This document shows positions 11,033-22,985 of a stretch of DNA of 64,000 bases, piece by piece (position 1 is the stretch's first letter; each line of letters starts with the position of its first letter). Source of the DNA: Desmodus rotundus. Taxonomy: Eukaryota; Chordata; Mammalia; Chiroptera; Phyllostomidae. Below the pieces are notes generated by a model. It had not been told where the DNA came from, did no database searches, and worked only from the letters and a program-made list of their open reading frames with translations. Position numbers and translations under genes: made by a program. Location: assembly GCF_022682495.2 (NCBI RefSeq), contig NC_071387.1, forward strand, positions 151,980,935-152,044,934, read 5' to 3'.

Positions 11033-14000
11033 TTAGATTCCTCTTATAGATAAGATCATATGGTATTTGTCTTTCACCAACTGGCTTATTTCACTTAGCA
11101 TAATATTCTCCAGTTCCATCCATACTGCCGCAAAAGGTAGGAGTTCCTTTTTTCTGCTGCATAGTATTCCATTGTGTAAATGTACCACCATTTTTTGATC
11201 CACTCACTTATTGATGGGCACTTAGGCTGTTTCCAGCACTTGGCTCTTGTAAATGGTGCCACTATTAACATAGGGGTGTTAGGTTTTTCTGAATTGGTGA
11301 TTTGGGATTCTTAGGGTATATTCCCAGAAGCAGAATCACTGGATCAAAAAGCAGTTCCATTTTTAATTTTTAAAGGAAATTCCATACTGTTTTCCACAGT
11401 GGCTGCACAAGGCTGCATTCCTACGAATAGTGCACTAGGGTTCCCTTTTCTCAGCATCCTCCCCATCACTTGTTTGATGGCTAGTGATACTGAGCATCTT
11501 TTCACATGTTTATGGGCCATCCATATGTCCTCCTCAGAGAAGTGTCTACTCAGATTCTTTGCCCATTTTTTAATTGGGTTGTTTGTCTTTCTGGTGTTGA
11601 GTCATGTGAGTTCTTGATATATTTTGGAGATCAAACCCTCATCCAATGTATCATTGACAAATGTGTTCTCCCATACAGTTTCCATTTTGATGACAGTTTC
11701 CTCAGCCATGCAGAAGCCTTTTAATTTGATGTAGTTCCCTTTGTTTATTTTATCTTTTATTTCCCTTGCCCTAGGAGATATATTGTCAAAAATATTGCTA
11801 TGTGGGATATCTGAAATTTTACTGCCTATTTTTCCTCCAGGACTTTTATGGTACCACGTCTTACATTTAAGTCTGTTATCGATTTTGAGTTTATTCTGGT
11901 GTATGGTGTAAGTTGGTGGTCTAGTTTCATTTCTTTTTGCATGTACCAGTCCAGTTCTCCCAATACCATTTATTGAAGAGGCCATCTTTACTCCATTGGT
12001 ATGCTCGTGCCCACTTTGTCAAATATTAATTGACTGTAGAAACTTGGATTAATTTCTGGGTTCTCTATTCTGTTCCACTGAACTATGTGCATGTTCTTAT
12101 GCCAGTACCAGACTGTTTTGATTATAGTGTCCTGGTAGCATAGTTTGATATCAGGTATTGTGATCCCTCCTACTTTGTTCTTTCTTAAGATTGCTGAGGT
12201 TATTTGGGGTCTTTTGTGGTTCCACATACATTTTTGAAATATTTGTTCTAGATTTGTGATATATGCCATTGGAATTTAAAAGGTATTGCATTGAATCTAT
12301 AGATTGCTTTGAGTAGTGTGGGCATTTTAATGATGTTAATTCTTCCAACCCATGAACATGGCATATGCTTCCATTTATTTGTATCTTCCTTAATTTCTTT
12401 TCTCAATGTTTCTATAGTTTTCCAAGTACAGGTCTTTTACCTCCTTGGTTAAATTTATTCCTAGGTACTTTATTTCTCTTGTTGCTGTAGTAAGTGGAAC
12501 TTTTTTCCTAGTTTCTGTTTCTGATATTTCATTGTTGGTGTACAAAAATGCCATTGATTTCTAAATACTGACTTTGTAACCTGCTATTTTGTCATATTCA
12601 CTTATTAGGTTGAGTAGTTTTTTGGTGGAGACTGCAGGGTTTCCTATGTATACTATCATGTCATCTGCAAACAATGACAATTTTACTCCCTTCTTTCCAA
12701 TTTGGATGCCTTTTATTTCTTTTTCTTGTCTGATCACTGCGGATAGAGCTTCCAGTACTAGGCTGAATAAGAGTGGTGAAAGCAGACACTCTTGTGTTGT
12801 CCCTGATCTTAAAGGGAAAGCTTTTAGGTTTTGCCCATTGAGTATAATGTTGGCTGTAGATTCTTGTTTATGGCTTTTATTATGTTGAGATATGCTGCCT
12901 CTATTCCCACTTTGCTGAGTGGTTTTTTTTTTATCATAAATGGATGCTGAACTTTATCAAATGCTTTATCAGCATCTATTTGATATGATCATGTGATTTT
13001 TGTCTTTCTTTTTGTTTATGTGATGTATTATGCTTATTGATTTGCAAATATTGTACCATCCTTGCATCCCTTGGATGAATCCCACTTGATCATGGTGTAT
13101 GATCTTTTTAATGTGTTGCTGAATCTTGATTGCCAGTATTTTGTTGAGGATTTTACCAGGTATGTTCATCAGAGATATTGGCCTATAGTTTTCTTCCTTT
13201 GTTGTGCCTTTACCTGGTTTTGGAATTAGGATAATACTGGCCTCATAGAAAGAGTTTGGAAGTCTTTCCTCTTCTTGAATTTTTTTGGAATAGTTTGAGA
13301 AGTATAGGAGTTAGTTCTTTCTTAAATGTTTTATAAAATTCAGCTGTGAAGACATCTGGCCCAGGGCTTTTGTGTGCCAGGAATTTTTTGATTACTGCTT
13401 CAATTTCACTAGTTGTTTTCTGCTTTTTCTTGATTCAGTTTTGGCAGATTGTATGTTTCTAGAACTTTGTCCATTTCACCCAGGTTTTCTAATTTCTTGA
13501 CCTATAGTTGTTCATAGTAATTTCTTACAGTCCTTTGTATTTCTGTGCAATTGGTTGAAACTTCTCCATTTTCATTTCTGATTTTAGTTATTTGGGTCCT
13601 CTCTCTCTTTTTTTTTCTTGAAGTGTCTGGTTAAATGTTTGTCCATTTTATTTATCTTTTCAAAGAACCAGCTTCTGGTTCTTTGAATTGTTCCTTTAGT
13701 CTCTATGTCATTTAATTCTGCCCTGATATTGATTATTTCTTTCTTTCTGCTCGCTCTGGGCTTTGTTGTTGTTCCACTAGTTCTTATAGGTGTAGGGTTA
13801 GGTTGTTTATTTGAGATTTTTCTATCTTCTTTAGGTAGGCCTGTATTGCTATGAACTTCCCTCTGAGTACTGATTTCACTGTATCTTATAGGTTTTGGGT
13901 TGTTGTATGTTCATTTTCATTTGTTTCCAGATACTTTTTATTTTTTTCCTTGTTCTCATTTTTGAGTCATTCCTTATTTAACAATGTGTTATTCAGTCTC

Positions 14001-14730
14001 GTGTTTGAATGTTTTTGAGTTTTTTCCTTGAGGTTGGTTTCTAGTTTCAATCCATTGTGATTGTAGCACATGCTTGATATCATTTCCATTTTGTTGAATT
14101 TATTGATGCCTGTTTTGTGTCCTACTGTGTGGTCTATCTTTGAAAATGTTCTATGTGCATTTAAAAAGAATATATATTTTGCTTCTTTGGGATGAAAGTT
14201 TCTGTATATATCAGTTAAGTCCATTTGATCTAGAGTGTTGTTCAGTGTCATAATATCCTTGTTGATTGTTTGGAAGATCTATCCATTGTTGACAGTGGGG
14301 TGTTAAAAAACCGTACTATGTCTGTGTTGTTGTCAATATCTTTTTGAAGCCCTCCAAGATTTTCTTTTTATATTTGGGTGCTCCTATGTTGGGTGCATAT
14401 ATGTATGTAAGGGTTATCTCCTCCTGTTGGACTATTCCCTTAATTATTATGTAGTGACCTTATTTGTCCTTTTTTTATGGCTTTTCTTTTGAAATCTATT
14501 TTGTCTGATATAATTGTTGCTACCCCAGTTTCTTTTCATGTCCATTTGCTTAGAATATTTTTTCTATCTCTTCACTTTCAACCTGTGTAGATCTTTTGTT
14601 CTGAGGTGGGCCTCTTGTAGACAGCATATATATGGGTCATGTTTTTTATACATTCAACTATCCTATGTCTTTTGATTGGAACATTTAATCCATTTATGTT
14701 TAAGGTTAATATTGATAGGTACTTATTCAT
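11033..14730 (-). pseudogene. L1 ORF2 remnant (endonuclease / reverse transcriptase)
   Basis: ORF2p nicks target DNA and reverse-transcribes L1 RNA. The start is supported at 14730, where the minus strand translates as 'MNKYLSILTLNINGLNVPIK', the usual start of the L1 endonuclease domain. The reverse-transcriptase FADD active-site block is visible at 12660-12671. The C-terminal end is recognisable up to the TAA at 11033-11035. The span of about 1232 codons is close to the usual length of about 1275. Stops and frameshifts break it into many short frames, including 11602-11985, 11988-12269, 12969-13169 and 13967-14251, so it is non-functional. ORF1 lies about 60 bp upstream. Confidence 0.88.
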
Positions 14731-14788
14731 TGCCATTTTTTCTGTACCTGTGTTTCTCTTTCTCTCTCTCTCCTCTTTATTCTACTTT

Positions 14789-15636
14789 TTATGGCATTCC
14801 CTTTAGCATCTCTTGCAGTGCTGGATTGGTGTAGATGTATTCTTTTAGCCCTCTTTTGTCTGGGAAGCTCTTTATTTTGCCTTCCATTTTAAAAGAGAGC
14901 CTTGCTGGATAAAGTAGTCTTAGTTGTAGGTCCTTTCTTTTTACTACCTGGAATGTTTTTGCCAATCCCTTCTGGGTTGTTGTGTTTTCTGTTGAGAAAT
15001 TAGCTGATAGCCTTGGTGGGGCTGCCTTGTATGTTACTAGCTGCTTCTCCCTTGCTGCCTTTAAGATTCTCTCTTTGTCTTTAAAATGTGACATTTTAAT
15101 TATGATATGTCTTGGAGTGGACCTCTTTGGGTTCATCTTGATTGGGACCCTCTGTGTTTCCTTAAGTTGCATGACTTTTTCCCTTACTAAGTTAGGGAAG
15201 TCTTCTGTCATTATTTTTTCAAACAGGTTTTCTATCTCTTGCCCCTTTTCTTCTTCTGATATTCCTATGATGTGAATGTTGTTACATTTCATGTTGTCCT
15301 GAAGCTCCCTTGAACTATCCTCACTCATTTTGAGTCTTTTTTCATTTTGTTGCACTGACTGCATATTTGTTTTTACCTTGTATTCAGCTTGTGGATTTGG
15401 TCTTCTGCTTCATCTAACATGCTTTTAATTCCTTCTAGTGTATTTTTCATTTCAGATATTGTATTCTTCATTTCTTCTTGGTTCTTATTCATAGTTTCTA
15501 TATCCTGGTTCATGATGCTGTAGTTCCCACTGTTTCTTGTAACCTCCATAAAGTTCTTTGTAGTTCTCAATGAGTTCCTTGAGCATCCTGATAACCATAT
15601 TTTACATTCTATGTCTGATAGATTGCTTGGCCCCAA
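14789..15636 (-). pseudogene. L1 ORF1 remnant (RNA-binding chaperone)
   Basis: An N-terminal piece (15373-15636, 87 codons) has a coiled-coil pattern rich in E, K, N and M. A C-terminal piece (14789-15364, 191 codons) carries the family blocks: a NIHIIGI-type segment, 'PRHIIIKMSHFKDKERIL' and 'YPARLSFKMEGKIKSFPDK'. A TAA plus a frame change at about 15365-15375 separates the two, so the product is split. The combined length of about 280 codons is somewhat short of the usual 340-370, suggesting some loss at the N-terminus. It sits between the long 5' UTR and ORF2. Confidence 0.85.
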
Positions 15637-16074
15637 TTCATTTAGCTCTTTTTGGGGGATTCCCCTTTTCCTTTCAATTGGGGGTTATTTCTTTGTCTCC
15701 CCATTTTAAGTGACTCTTTTTGTTTGTTTCTGAAATTTAAATTGCAATCCTGTCTTCATAGGGTGGACTTCCATGATAGGAGTTCTGTGGAACTCAGTGA
15801 TGCAGTTTCTTTGATCTCCTGATCTGGCAGTTCTAGGTTTGCCCTTTTTTCAGTTTATGTGGGCTCTCTTGTTGTACTTGGGCTTTGATTATTGGTGGCT
15901 CATTTGTTTGTGGGTACTCCCCTCCAGCTGGCTGACTGGGAGTCACAACCCCTGCCATGTCTTTTATGCTGTTGTACAGGTGCTGGTAAACAAAGCAATA
16001 CTTCCCAGAAAACCAAACCCATGCTAGCAAAAATACCACCCCCCACCACATCACCAATATCACGAGTAATTGAG

Positions 16075-16985
16075 CAAAGATTAATAAAGTTAGAGAGATA
16101 TCAAGGATATTATATGATAGGAAAAAGGGAATATGAGATGACTAAATAAGTGAAAAAAGGTTTTGAGTGGGGAGAGGGAGGAGAAGTAATAAGAGCAGGG
16201 AACAGAAAGAAGGTGAAGAAAGGGAGAAAATAAAATTTAAAACATAAGTAAAACAAAGATGGGTGATGGCAAAATGGAGTAAGCAAAGGGAAGAGTATTA
16301 TATGAGATTTGAAATAAAATGAAAAAAAGGAACAAAATTGCAGGAAAACCACAGAAAGGTCATTAATGACAGCTGTGATTAATAAAGATTATAAAGGTAG
16401 AAAGGGAATAAGAATATTATACCAAAGAAAAAAGAGAATATGAGATATTTGCAGTAAAGAAAAATGATCTTGAAAGGAGGGGGAGGAAAAATGAGAGTAA
16501 GGAATGGAATCCAGGCTCAGAAAGGGAAAAAATAAAATTACAAATTCAAATGAGCAAGGGCAGGAGGAAGGCAAAATGGAGTAAGATGGGGGAGAGTAAG
16601 CTATGAGATTTGAAATTAAAAAAAGTGAAAAAATAGGAATACAGTTGAAGAAGAACAATGACCATAATATCCACGCAAAACAAGCCACAATTTATAAAGT
16701 TGGAAAGGAAATAAGAATATTGTAAGAAGGGGAAAAATAATGTGAGGTGACTAAAGGAAGGAAGAATGCTGTAGAGAGGATAGAGAGAGGAGAAATAGTA
16801 ACAGTGATAGGAAGAAGATGTAGCGTGGGGGGGGGAATAAAATTACAATGTAAATAAGAAAGGGCAGGAAGAAGGCAAAATAGAGTAAGACAAGGGAAGG
16901 GTACAATGTGAGATTTGAAATAATAATAAAATAAAATAATGTAAAATCTAAATAAAAAGAATAAAAAATAAAAGACAAAGAATAG
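16075..16985 (-). repeat. Three tandem ~303-bp units in the L1 5' UTR
   Basis: The landmark GGCAAAATGGAG recurs at about 16268 and 16570, and as GGCAAAATAGAG at about 16874, giving spacings of 302 and 304 bp. A second landmark, TATGAGATTTGAAAT or a variant, recurs at about 16301, 16602 and 16907. A third, the ATAAGAATATT-type text, recurs with the same period. The units are purine-rich on plus (pyrimidine-rich in L1 sense). They lie inside the 5' UTR, with about 1.6 kb of non-repeated GC-richer sequence between them and the 5' end. Confidence 0.8.
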
Positions 16986-18587
16986 TGAATTAGTTGGAAT
17001 ACAACTGAAGCAGAAGAAGAGATATTAAAAGGCTATGTGAAAGGAAGAAAAAAATATGCAAATTCTGAAGAAGAATGAGGTGAAATTCATCTCAGCAGCT
17101 TGGTGTTTGCCTTCTGACTTCTCTTTCTGCATCTGCCTTTGTGTTTTTATGAGCTCAAGGTTCTGGGGTGGGTGGTCCAACTTCTGGCAGCACTGCCTGT
17201 ATCACCTTCACCTGCCAATAGGAGGAGCTTCTGTTGTGATCAGGAGGGTGGGACTCGTGGGTGTTTGCTGGGTGGTACTGTTCAGTCTTTGGGGAAAATT
17301 GTGTGTATGTTCCCCCTGCCCTTGCACCACCCATCTCGGTCTGTTCCAGCTTGTTTCCAGTAACGTATAGTTTCTAATGAATTAGCTGTCCATTTCAAGG
17401 GAATTGCCAATTTGTGTAAGAGGGACAGTTATTTCATGCTTGGTGTTGATGGCAGCTTTGTGTGAGAGCTGAGACTGGGCGGGGCCCTAATTCCCCCTTG
17501 CTTCACTGATTTCTTATCTTGCTTTGCTGGCCTCAGTGGAATAGAACCCTAGAAACCAGTGTATTTTGTCTCCCTGAGAGCAGTTCAAAATGGGCCCTTT
17601 AGGTGTTCCTCTTTCTGTGTTCTCCTGTGGATATTCATCCTGTAGGGGGTTCTTGAGCCTGACCTACCTGTTTTGCAGATCTTCCTCATTGGTGGTGCTT
17701 TTGATCCTGCAGGAGGTGGGGTCTGGGTTGACCTTTCCTTCCTGGAGATTCAATCTCCTGGGGGAGCAGGCTCTGTGTGGCTACTCAGCTCTCACCCTGC
17801 CAGTTCCCAGCCCAGTGTCCTTGCAGCAGACAAAGTCCCAACCTCTCCCTCTGCACAGCCTCTGCCCTGCCAGCTGCGCAGGGCTGAGGCCAAGAAATCC
17901 CCTTGCTGTGCACCTTTCTGATCTCTCTGCCCAGCTGCACTGAGTGGGAGCAAACCTCACCCTCAATCCTCTCCCCTCCTGGGCAGGGCAGCTGTGCACG
18001 GGGTCCCTGCCTAGCATGTCTCAGCTCCCCTTTTAAAAAGTCTCTATGGGCACTCCCATTGCAGCACTAAGTCACTGACCAGCTTTCCATGCACATCACC
18101 TCTCCAAAAAGCCAATAGTACTCACAGTCACCACTGGCCATGGCCTGCCTCCTCCACCCGACTTAGGTGCAGATAGAATCTCTCTCTCTGTGGCACTCTT
18201 CTGGTTGGCTTTTGCCTCTTCATTTGTGGGTGTGCTGCTTGCTGTGTGTGTTTAGCCTGGATCTTCCTGACTTTGTGTTTCCAAGTCACTTTCAGCCCAG
18301 GTCTAGGGCTTCCCTGATATGGGAAGAGAGGAACCAACAAAGCTGCGATCTCTGACCAGGCTCTTCATGGCTACAGGCACCAAGCATGGGGTATTTCCGT
18401 TTCAACCTATAAAAATCTCCTTACTGCTCCTTGTGAAGCATATTCTGTGCTCCTTGGCTTCCAGACTTAATATCAGCTAAGATTCCATTGAATGTTCAGT
18501 TTATTTTTTGGAAAATCAGCCAAGTGTCTCAGTTGGGTGCAAGAGCAAGTAGACTCAGCTTCCTTGTACTTGGCTGCCATCTTTACC

Positions 18588-18769
18588 TGTTTATTGATTT
18601 TAGAGAGAGATCAAGGGGGAGAGAGAGAAACACTGATCAGTTGCCTTCTGTACATGTCCCAACCAGGAATTGAACCTGCAATCTAGGTATGTGCCTTGAC
18701 CTGGGACCGAACTGCATTCTTTTGGTGTGTGGGATGACACTGTAACTAACTGAGCCACCTGGCCAGGGC
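18588..18769 (-). mobile_element. Head part of the older Ves-like SINE
   Basis: This continues the SINE begun at 10533-10575. The head ends at 18769 in the GGCCAGGGC-type sequence. Flanking repeats of the SINE itself are AAATTTTAAC at 10523-10532 and AAATCTTAAC at 18771-18780 (one mismatch), on opposite sides of the intervening L1. This supports the two pieces being one SINE. Confidence 0.82.
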
Positions 18770-18780
18770 AAAATCTTAAC

Positions 18781-19587
18781 TTCTTAAAAAATAGTTTGGA
18801 ACAGCCTGCTGAAAGATATACCCTTAGTTTGATATTATTGACTACTTGCAGTGTTCTAATCACTGTGCTTGGTTCTGGTAATACAACAATGTGTGAGATG
18901 AGCAATTTTGGCATCTGAGTCACTGTAACACATTATTAATATGTTTTCAGAAATTACTATGTAATTTTTTAAAAAAACTTTTACTCTGAAGTGGTTAAAT
19001 TTGATCTATATTTATAAATCTTGTATAAGTTGTAAATATGACAAGATTGACAATTTTATATAAAAATTGCCTGAAAAATGTAATTATTGAAACATTATAA
19101 TAGATTAATTATATAAGTATAATTTAACAGATTTTATTAATCCATTCCATTTTATTTATAATTCTCTTTTGGTTAATAATCTCAGTAATATTAATTAATA
19201 TTATAATTTTGATCTATCTCTTAGTTCTGTTTATTTATTTAAATTATAATTATATATAAAGAAGACATAAGGCATGCTGATACAATTTTTATAAGTTAGT
19301 CTCATTTTAAACTCAAAGTAAACTGTGCAAATGACCTTGGAGGGGTGTGGTAATTAATTTCTTGATTGTTCATGAGTAGGTTACTCATGCTATGCCAGGG
19401 TTTAAATTTGAACAGTGACTGAGCTTGTCTGCTTTCCAGAAATATTAGAACACTTGAAGTCTGTTATTCGACCAGATAGTCTTAATTCCTTTGTATCTTA
19501 AAAGGGGAAGTATGTGTATGTGTGTGTTTGTGTGTATGTTTGGTCTCTAAGAGTACACTATAGCATTGTTAAATATGTATATATATT
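18781..19587. other. AT-rich sequence with no recognised element
   Basis: Very AT-rich (about 18950-19270 especially) with no gene or repeat family that I can name. A short TG-rich simple stretch lies near 19510-19540. Confidence 0.45.
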
Positions 19588-19601
19588 AAAACATACTTAT
19601 A

Positions 19602-20466
<865 letters not shown>

Positions 20467-20922
20467 AAAACATACTTATATACTTACTATGTGTGTTTTA
20501 GTCCCAATTTGCTCTTTGATAGTCTGTAGCAGTTTAAATTCCCCTGTCTATTTTAATTTATTAAATGTTGATCCTCAGTATACTTACCAGCAAAAAAAAA
20601 TATTTTCTTTAGAAATTTATAGGACATGTGGGCCTTATCTTGGTGTAATTATCCTAACCATATAGATAGTTTAAGGTTTTACATATTGATAAAAATAGGC
20701 AAAAATTATTCAGATCACATGTTTGTGGATGAAAGCCATAGCAATTTAACTCTGGCTTGGTTAGCAGTATTTTAACAGATTTATTTATTAGGAGCTATGA
20801 TTTGAAATAGTTTTATCCAAATAGGAAAATTCTAGAAGTCACTGTAATGCTTCATTTAAAAGGAAGTAACTTTCAGATTAAGTTTTTAATTGTTGGATTT
20901 TAAGAATTCAAATGGAAACTTT

Positions 20923-21151
20923 TATCCCTGGCTGGTGTGGCTCAGTGGGTTGAGTGCAGGCCTGCAAACCAAAAGGTCACTCTTTCAATTTCCAGTCAGG
21001 TCACATGTGTGGGTTTCAGGCCAGGTTCCTAGTTAGGGGCACGCAGGCGGCAGCCAATCAATGTTTCTCTTGCACACTGATGTTTCTCTCCCTTTCTCCC
21101 TTCCTTCCTCTCTCTCTAAAAATAATAAAATCTTTAAAAATAAAACAAGTA
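20923..21151 (+). mobile_element. Ves-type SINE
   Basis: A plus-strand SINE with head at 20926 (CCCTGGCTGGTGTGGCTCAG) and an A-rich tail. It has a 13-bp perfect TSD, AAATGGAAACTTT, at 20910-20922 and 21152-21164. Confidence 0.92.
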
Positions 21152-21164
21152 AAATGGAAACTTT

Positions 21165-21714
21165 AAAAATTATTTTAACCACTTTAGATCCTTAATCAAT
21201 CTAGTATTGATTTTATTAGGAACTAAATGCAGCACTCTATGTGGGATTTCTGTTTACTCTGTGATCATGTAACTACCTAACCATGCCCTTCCCCCATTTC
21301 TACCTAATGATCAACAGTAGCCTAATATTAATTTATATTATAATTTGGTAAGTATAATTTGTTATTTTGAATAAGATTGTGTTTATTAGCTTTGGGAAGT
21401 GACAGGGAGATATTTATTTTCTATTTTTATTTTTGTTGGCTGTGTCAGGTTAGTTTGGTTCAATACCACAAGTATTTATTCACACCTATTATTTCCAGAA
21501 ACAGTTAGTATTAGGCATTATCCTGTTGACCATTAGTTAAAATATTTGTCTTTCTTTTAACTATGTGGAATCTGTTAAAAACTATTAACCATCAGTAAAT
21601 TAGTGATTGCCTTTTTCAAAATTATTTATGATTGAAATATTTTCAAAACCATATCTTATGCAATATGAACAATCTCATCATTCATTTTCTTTACTGATAT
21701 CATTAGGGGTTCTG
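21165..21714. other. AT-rich sequence, nothing recognised
   Basis: No coding or repeat signal that I can name. A scattered match to old repeat text is possible but not supportable by eye. Confidence 0.4.
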
Positions 21715-21925
21715 CATGTGGAAAAGTTGGGCTCAAGTTCCTGTGTCACTATTTACTAGCTTTGTGAACTTAGATAAATCATCTATGAGCCCTCTGAGTT
21801 TCAGTTTCCCCCTCTGAAAAATGGAGATAATAATACTTGCTTTATAGTGTTGTAACTGTTAAACAAAATATGTAAAACCTTTAGCATCATATCTGTTATA
21901 CTCACTAAATACTGGCTCCTATTAC
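21715..21925 (+). mobile_element. MIR SINE (ancient)
   Basis: The order of landmarks follows the MIR core: a TACTAGCTTTGTGAACTTAG-like segment, then a CAGTTTCCCCCTCTGAAAAA-like segment, then GGAGATAATAATA. It is a diverged mammal-wide SINE in plus orientation. Confidence 0.8.
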
Positions 21926-22237
21926 TTTTTTGAACAGTTTTGTTATAATAACTGACTCCAATGAGAAATGCAGCTATTTGTTTAGTAAATTCACCTTTAG
22001 ATGGAAATACAAATGGGTAGTTGAATGGTCTGCTAATCTGATTGTTAACAGATATTAACAGGAGAACTCTACCACTGTCCTTGATGCTCCAGGAAAAGCC
22101 ACCTGGTGATAATCATCTACTTATAACCAGCAATCTTTTCTTCACTGTGTGTAAAATTTTTTATGGCTATCACTCTATGAAATGGCTTCTACCAAAAACG
22201 TTTTGTTTACAATAGTTCAATGTAGAATATTCAAATA

Positions 22238-22365
22238 CAGGGTGGGGCAAAAGTAGATTTACTGTGGTTTGTAAGAAAAATAATACAATGATTAATAAAT
22301 AATCACGCAAGAATAAACTTTGTGTTTCATGTACTCCTAATTGTAAACCAACCTTTGCCCAAACG
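22238..22365 (+). mobile_element. Short mariner-type MITE
   Basis: It starts after a TA with CAGGGTGGGGCAAAAGTAGA and ends with AACCAACCTTTGCCCAAACG, an imperfect inverted copy. The length is about 128 bp with no coding capacity. The TA target and terminal inverted repeats fit a non-autonomous Tc1/mariner element. Confidence 0.72.
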
Positions 22366-22729
22366 TTTATTCTTGCATAGCAATATTAGCTTCTAAAAAT
22401 GAGAAAAGATATATAAAAATAACATAATTATGCCAACCAAAGGTCATCACTATAAATATCTTGGTGTATTTTATATATATGTGCTGAGAATTTTACTAGG
22501 CCATTACATTTTATTCATAATTGTGATTTAATTGCCTCCATCGTTCATTTTTTAAGCTAAGCTTTTTTTTGAGGTTTGAATTTTTTCCTTCTGCTCCAAT
22601 AAGTAATGTTGGAATGCACATCTTTATATATAAAAACTTCATTTGCATTTTAGGTTATTTCCTAAGGATAATTCTTAGGAGAAGAATTATTGGTCAGAGA
22701 GAATGAACATTAACATTTGATATACAGGG

Positions 22730-22985
22730 CCCAGCACAAATAACACCCCTTTTTATTACAAAATCTTTTGTTACAAAATCATAAGCATATAATTCAGTAA
22801 CATAACAATATCACACTCTTGCACACCATATGACATTTTAGGTGAAATGTTCAAATTGTTGTCCATCTCATGTGAGACATTCACACGTAAACCCTGCCAA
22901 CCACACTCAGGCAGGTGTTACTTCTGCTGGATGCTGTATATTACCTGAAATTGCTTTTCAGGAAAGTTTCACTAGCCCCAATGTA
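22730..22985. mobile_element. Possible DNA-transposon fragment
   Basis: It begins with CAGGGCCCAGCACAAATAAC after an AT-rich site and contains a block around 22880-22950 that looks like moderately diverged repeat text. I could not find a matching opposite terminus, so family and right edge are uncertain. Confidence 0.3.

Larger units (their letters stand above)
10576..18587 (-). mobile_element. Essentially full-length L1, reverse orientation
   Basis: On the minus strand the element begins at 18587 with an L1-type 5' end (GGTAAAGATGGCAGCC). It has a 5' UTR of about 2.95 kb (18587-15637), ORF1 (15636-14789), ORF2 (14730-11033) and a short 3' UTR ending near 10576. A perfect 15-bp TSD, TGTTTATTGATTTTA, lies at 10561-10575 and 18588-18602. 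The target was an older Ves SINE. A younger Ves SINE sits in the 3' end at 10581-10779. Both ORFs are broken, so the copy is inactive. The 5' UTR is about three times the length of the human L1 5' UTR and contains tandem units. Confidence 0.9.

Noticed and set aside
16110..16978. Three similar Phe/Leu/Ser-rich minus frames considered as a small protein family
   Set aside because: They are the same segment of three tandem 5' UTR units, pyrimidine-rich and lacking a shared start or frame integrity.
20954..21166. 70-codon plus frame
   Set aside because: Lies within a Ves SINE and its tail.
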